Shown one piece after another: positions 7,312-9,370 of a stretch of DNA of 9,370 bases (positions are counted from its first letter, which is position 1; each line of letters opens with the position of its first letter). Made by a program: the position numbers and the translations under genes. Source of the stretch: an uncultured Dyadobacter sp. (lineage in GTDB: Bacteria > Bacteroidota > Bacteroidia > Cytophagales > Spirosomataceae). Location: assembly GCA_946481035.1 (NCBI GenBank), contig CAMLNK010000087.1, positions 1 through 9,370 of the forward strand, in the 5' to 3' direction. The notes beneath the pieces were generated by a model, which searched no databases, was not told the DNA's origin, and saw only the letters and a program-made list of their open reading frames with translations.

Positions 7312-8328
7312 TTATCTACTGTTTAAGAATTGATCTGCCTTTTGAATGTATTTTTCAGCCATCTGATTGAAATCCTCATCGCTGGCGGACCTTGCTAATG
7401 CCCTGCTCCTACCCATATTGCGAACGTTGTTGACGAATTCCTCGTCACTAAATACCTGATCTGCACTGCGGAAATGCATCAGCGCATTCAAGCTCGCCGT
7501 ACGGATCTCGGACTCTTCGTCATCGTCAAGCACCAAAGGTTTTGCAAGGCCTATAAAGTCATCCGGATGCGCCGCCTGAAACGCCGCAGCGCTCGTCATG
7601 CGGACCTCATTGGCCTGCCCCTTGTCATTTAAAATATTGGCGATCAACGGCTTGGAATCCTGATCAAAAGCCAGCGCATGAATGGCTTCGATTTTAACAT
7701 TATCATCTGTGGCAGGATTTTCAAGAATCTCCCTCACGGTTGGGTAATAGGCCGCATGCGGGTCGTACGCGAGCAGTTGGATTGCTTTTGCAGAGGAGAC
7801 AAGGGCGTTTTGCGGAGATCTTAACCCTTCCAGTAACCTGTTTTGAACCAGCTCGTCTTTGTAGATGGCCAGCTGCTCGGTAGCTTTTTCGCGAAGTTCG
7901 GTGCTTCTATCCTCCAACAGGCCTCTTAAAATTTCGATGTATTCCGCTTTAAGTGCCGCAAATGCTTTGGACGAAAAAGTAAGGACGTTGGCCTGCTCAA
8001 AAACGCTTTTTCTCAACGCTTCGGGTTCTGTCTGATCCGAGAGAATTCCCAGCAGTTTCCGGAGAGCATCCATGTCTTCACTGATCGAGTTCAGCACCTT
8101 CACCAGCGCAAGCAGCCGGATCTCCAAGTCAGTCTGTTTATCAAAAAGCAGCAGTAAAGCTTTTTGTACCGCGCCGGGTTCGCGCAGGTATGGCGTATTG
8201 CGCAGGGCTGCCAATATCGACGCGCTATCGGCTGCGGCCATAAATGCGGCTTGGGCAGTTTCAAACTGATTATGCGCAGCTTCTACTTCTGCCCTTAGCC
8301 GCCGGTAATATTCCTCATTTTCTTCCAT
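7312..8328 (-). CDS. HEAT-repeat scaffold-like protein (338 aa)
   Basis: The protein is almost entirely helical. Residues 1-38 are charged and could form a coiled coil (EENEEYYRRLRAEVEAAHNQ). Residues about 40-310 contain successive paired helices with HEAT-type spacing, such as EIRLLALVKVLNSI, ELREKATEQLAIY, NVKIEAIHALAFDQ, EVRMTSAAAFQAA and EIRTASLNALMHF. HEAT repeats form curved solenoids that bind other proteins; no catalytic motif is seen. There is no signal peptide or membrane helix, so a cytoplasmic place is likely. The ATG lies 10 bases after the oxidase stop codon and no Shine-Dalgarno sequence is visible, as is common in Bacteroidota. The next gene also begins with HEAT-like repeats, so the two may pair or derive from one ancestral repeat protein. 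It is plausibly an adaptor for the oxidase or the SCO fusion, but the partner is unknown. Confidence 0.9.
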   Translation of the reverse strand: MEENEEYYRRLRAEVEAAHNQFETAQAAFMAAADSASILAALRNTPYLREPGAVQKALLLLFDKQTDLEIRLLALVKVLNSISEDMDALRKLLGILSDQTEPEALRKSVFEQANVLTFSSKAFAALKAEYIEILRGLLEDRSTELREKATEQLAIYKDELVQNRLLEGLRSPQNALVSSAKAIQLLAYDPHAAYYPTVREILENPATDDNVKIEAIHALAFDQDSKPLIANILNDKGQANEVRMTSAAAFQAAHPDDFIGLAKPLVLDDDEESEIRTASLNALMHFRSADQVFSDEEFVNNVRNMGRSRALARSASDEDFNQMAEKYIQKADQFLNSR

Positions 8329-8338
8329 ACGAATCTAC

Positions 8339-9370
8339 TTAAAAAGGTACATCATCGTAGTCGAAGTGGGTGCTGTTGCCCTGCGTCTTACCGATATGGT
8401 CAATCGTTTCGCCCACCGTAACCAGCGCAGAGGGCTTGGAAGCAAATCCCAGCTGGGGCATCAGCCCCCCCGTTGCAAAGCCGGGCCGGGGAGGATTGAC
8501 ATCCCCGTTCCATGGCCACATTGTATCCGAAGGGTTGTCGCCTATCGTTGCTCCCGACTGCGGACTGTACGCTGCCGGATTTGACGAAGACCACAGATTA
8601 TTAGCGGCCTGCCACCTGGACCAGAGCCTGTCCACATTACAATGCAGCAGATAGAAAAGCGGGTCTCTGGTTGCCAGGCCGATTGATCTGATAGGCCCAG
8701 CTATAAAGCTGCTGTGTGCAACGCCGTGCGGGTTGCCCTCCATTCTTCTGAAATTGGCAAAAGTGATGTTACCCCCATTGTTGCCCAGTGCTAATGTCTG
8801 TGCCTCGGTAAGAATATCGATATCCCCATTTACAGGATCGAATATCTTTGGCACCTGTGAAGTCGTATTCCAGTCACAATTACGGACCATTCCAAAGGAC
8901 CAGTTTCTCAACGGGTTTGCCGGCGTGAGCACCACCCTGTCCAGGGATACAGGTTTGCTGCCCATAAATTCCGGGGTGAATAAATTGGGCGCTGGCTGAT
9001 CAAAACGCCAGTATGGCAGGCTAACGCTTGGATGATTGACCTGCATGCGCCGCTCCAAGTCGAGAATAAAAGCGCGGTGCCATGGCAAAAACGCGGGACG
9101 GCTGTGAATTTCAGGATCTGCCTGATTATTGTGCCCATCCAGGTAGCGCTGATACTCGGCTCCGTTCAGGTTCAGCTCCATGATCGCATCCAGGAACCGG
9201 TCCCTTTCGCCGGCAGTCAGATTATTGGCATTCTTTCTTACCCGCACCATAAACGTCCGTTCTGTCAACCCCGCGTTTGTTGCCGTTTCTACGGCCACCA
9301 GGGAATTGTCCTGATCGTCGGTACTTGGCGAACCGAATTTTCCCCCGATGAAGAAATTGGCGGGTGTGCC
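8339..9370 (-). CDS. Tyrosinase-family type-3 copper oxidase, 5' end cut by window edge (343 aa visible)
   Basis: This is the central domain of tyrosinases, which oxidise phenols or catechols to quinones with a two-copper centre. Counting visible residues from the right edge, the CuA histidines are His80 (LDGHNN), His89 (EIHSRP) and His98 (FLPWHRAF); the CuB histidines are His215 and His219 (NPHGVAH) and His243 (DPLFYLLHCNVDRLW). All six copper ligands are therefore present. The first His of the usual HH pair in CuB is Leu, but the second, which is the ligand, is kept. The residue after His215 is Gly rather than the Asn typical of many true tyrosinases. A C-terminal tail of about 95 residues follows the CuB site. 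An in-frame GTG at 9298 could be a start, but the frame stays open for 24 more codons to the edge with coding-like composition, so I treat the gene as partial. The tail ends in HFDYDDVPF. It is first in the visible transcript. Confidence 0.93.
   Translation of the reverse strand, partial: GTPANFFIGGKFGSPSTDDQDNSLVAVETATNAGLTERTFMVRVRKNANNLTAGERDRFLDAIMELNLNGAEYQRYLDGHNNQADPEIHSRPAFLPWHRAFILDLERRMQVNHPSVSLPYWRFDQPAPNLFTPEFMGSKPVSLDRVVLTPANPLRNWSFGMVRNCDWNTTSQVPKIFDPVNGDIDILTEAQTLALGNNGGNITFANFRRMEGNPHGVAHSSFIAGPIRSIGLATRDPLFYLLHCNVDRLWSRWQAANNLWSSSNPAAYSPQSGATIGDNPSDTMWPWNGDVNPPRPGFATGGLMPQLGFASKPSALVTVGETIDHIGKTQGNSTHFDYDDVPF

Noticed and set aside
9296..9298. GTG as the true start of the tyrosinase-family gene
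   Set aside because: The frame stays open to the edge with coding-like codons, GTG starts are uncommon in this kind of genome, and no ribosome binding site precedes it; it is not fully excluded.

Overview
The window holds six protein genes, all read on the minus strand, so the transcription order runs from the right end to the left end. Moderate GC, mostly weak or absent Shine-Dalgarno sequences, ATG starts and the protein types suggest a member of the Bacteroidota, perhaps Cytophagales. This placement is inferred from style and is not proven. No tRNA, rRNA, CRISPR array, insertion sequence or integrase was seen. Both outer genes are cut by the window edges.

Right part (5673-9370): a tyrosinase-family type-3 copper oxidase, open at its 5' end, is followed after 10 bases by an all-helical HEAT-repeat protein. 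After 7 more bases comes an unusual fusion: HEAT-like repeats, an SCO/thioredoxin-like domain with a CX5C motif, and a four-helix membrane domain that carries CPFC and looks like MerC. The short gaps indicate one transcript.

Middle (4625-5668): a 327-residue unknown protein with an Ig/PKD-like N-terminal domain and a helical C-terminal half starts 4 bases after the fusion gene. A small hairpin followed by a T-run overlaps its stop codon and may partly attenuate transcription into the left half.

Left part (1-4624): a 1135-residue, beta-rich protein of the kind I recall as DUF6603 is followed after 65 bases by an unknown protein of at least 383 residues, cut by the left edge. That last gene is real although it has neither stop codon nor second end in the window.

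Taken together this looks like one accessory operon that pairs a copper phenol/catechol oxidase and a putative copper or thiol-handling membrane protein with helical scaffold proteins and large beta-rich proteins of unknown role. None of the proteins with a visible N-terminus has an evident signal peptide, and the charge pattern of the fusion protein puts its SCO domain in the cytoplasm. A working hypothesis is an intracellular assembly or tailoring system in which large beta-rich proteins or a bound small molecule are oxidised. The function is unproven.
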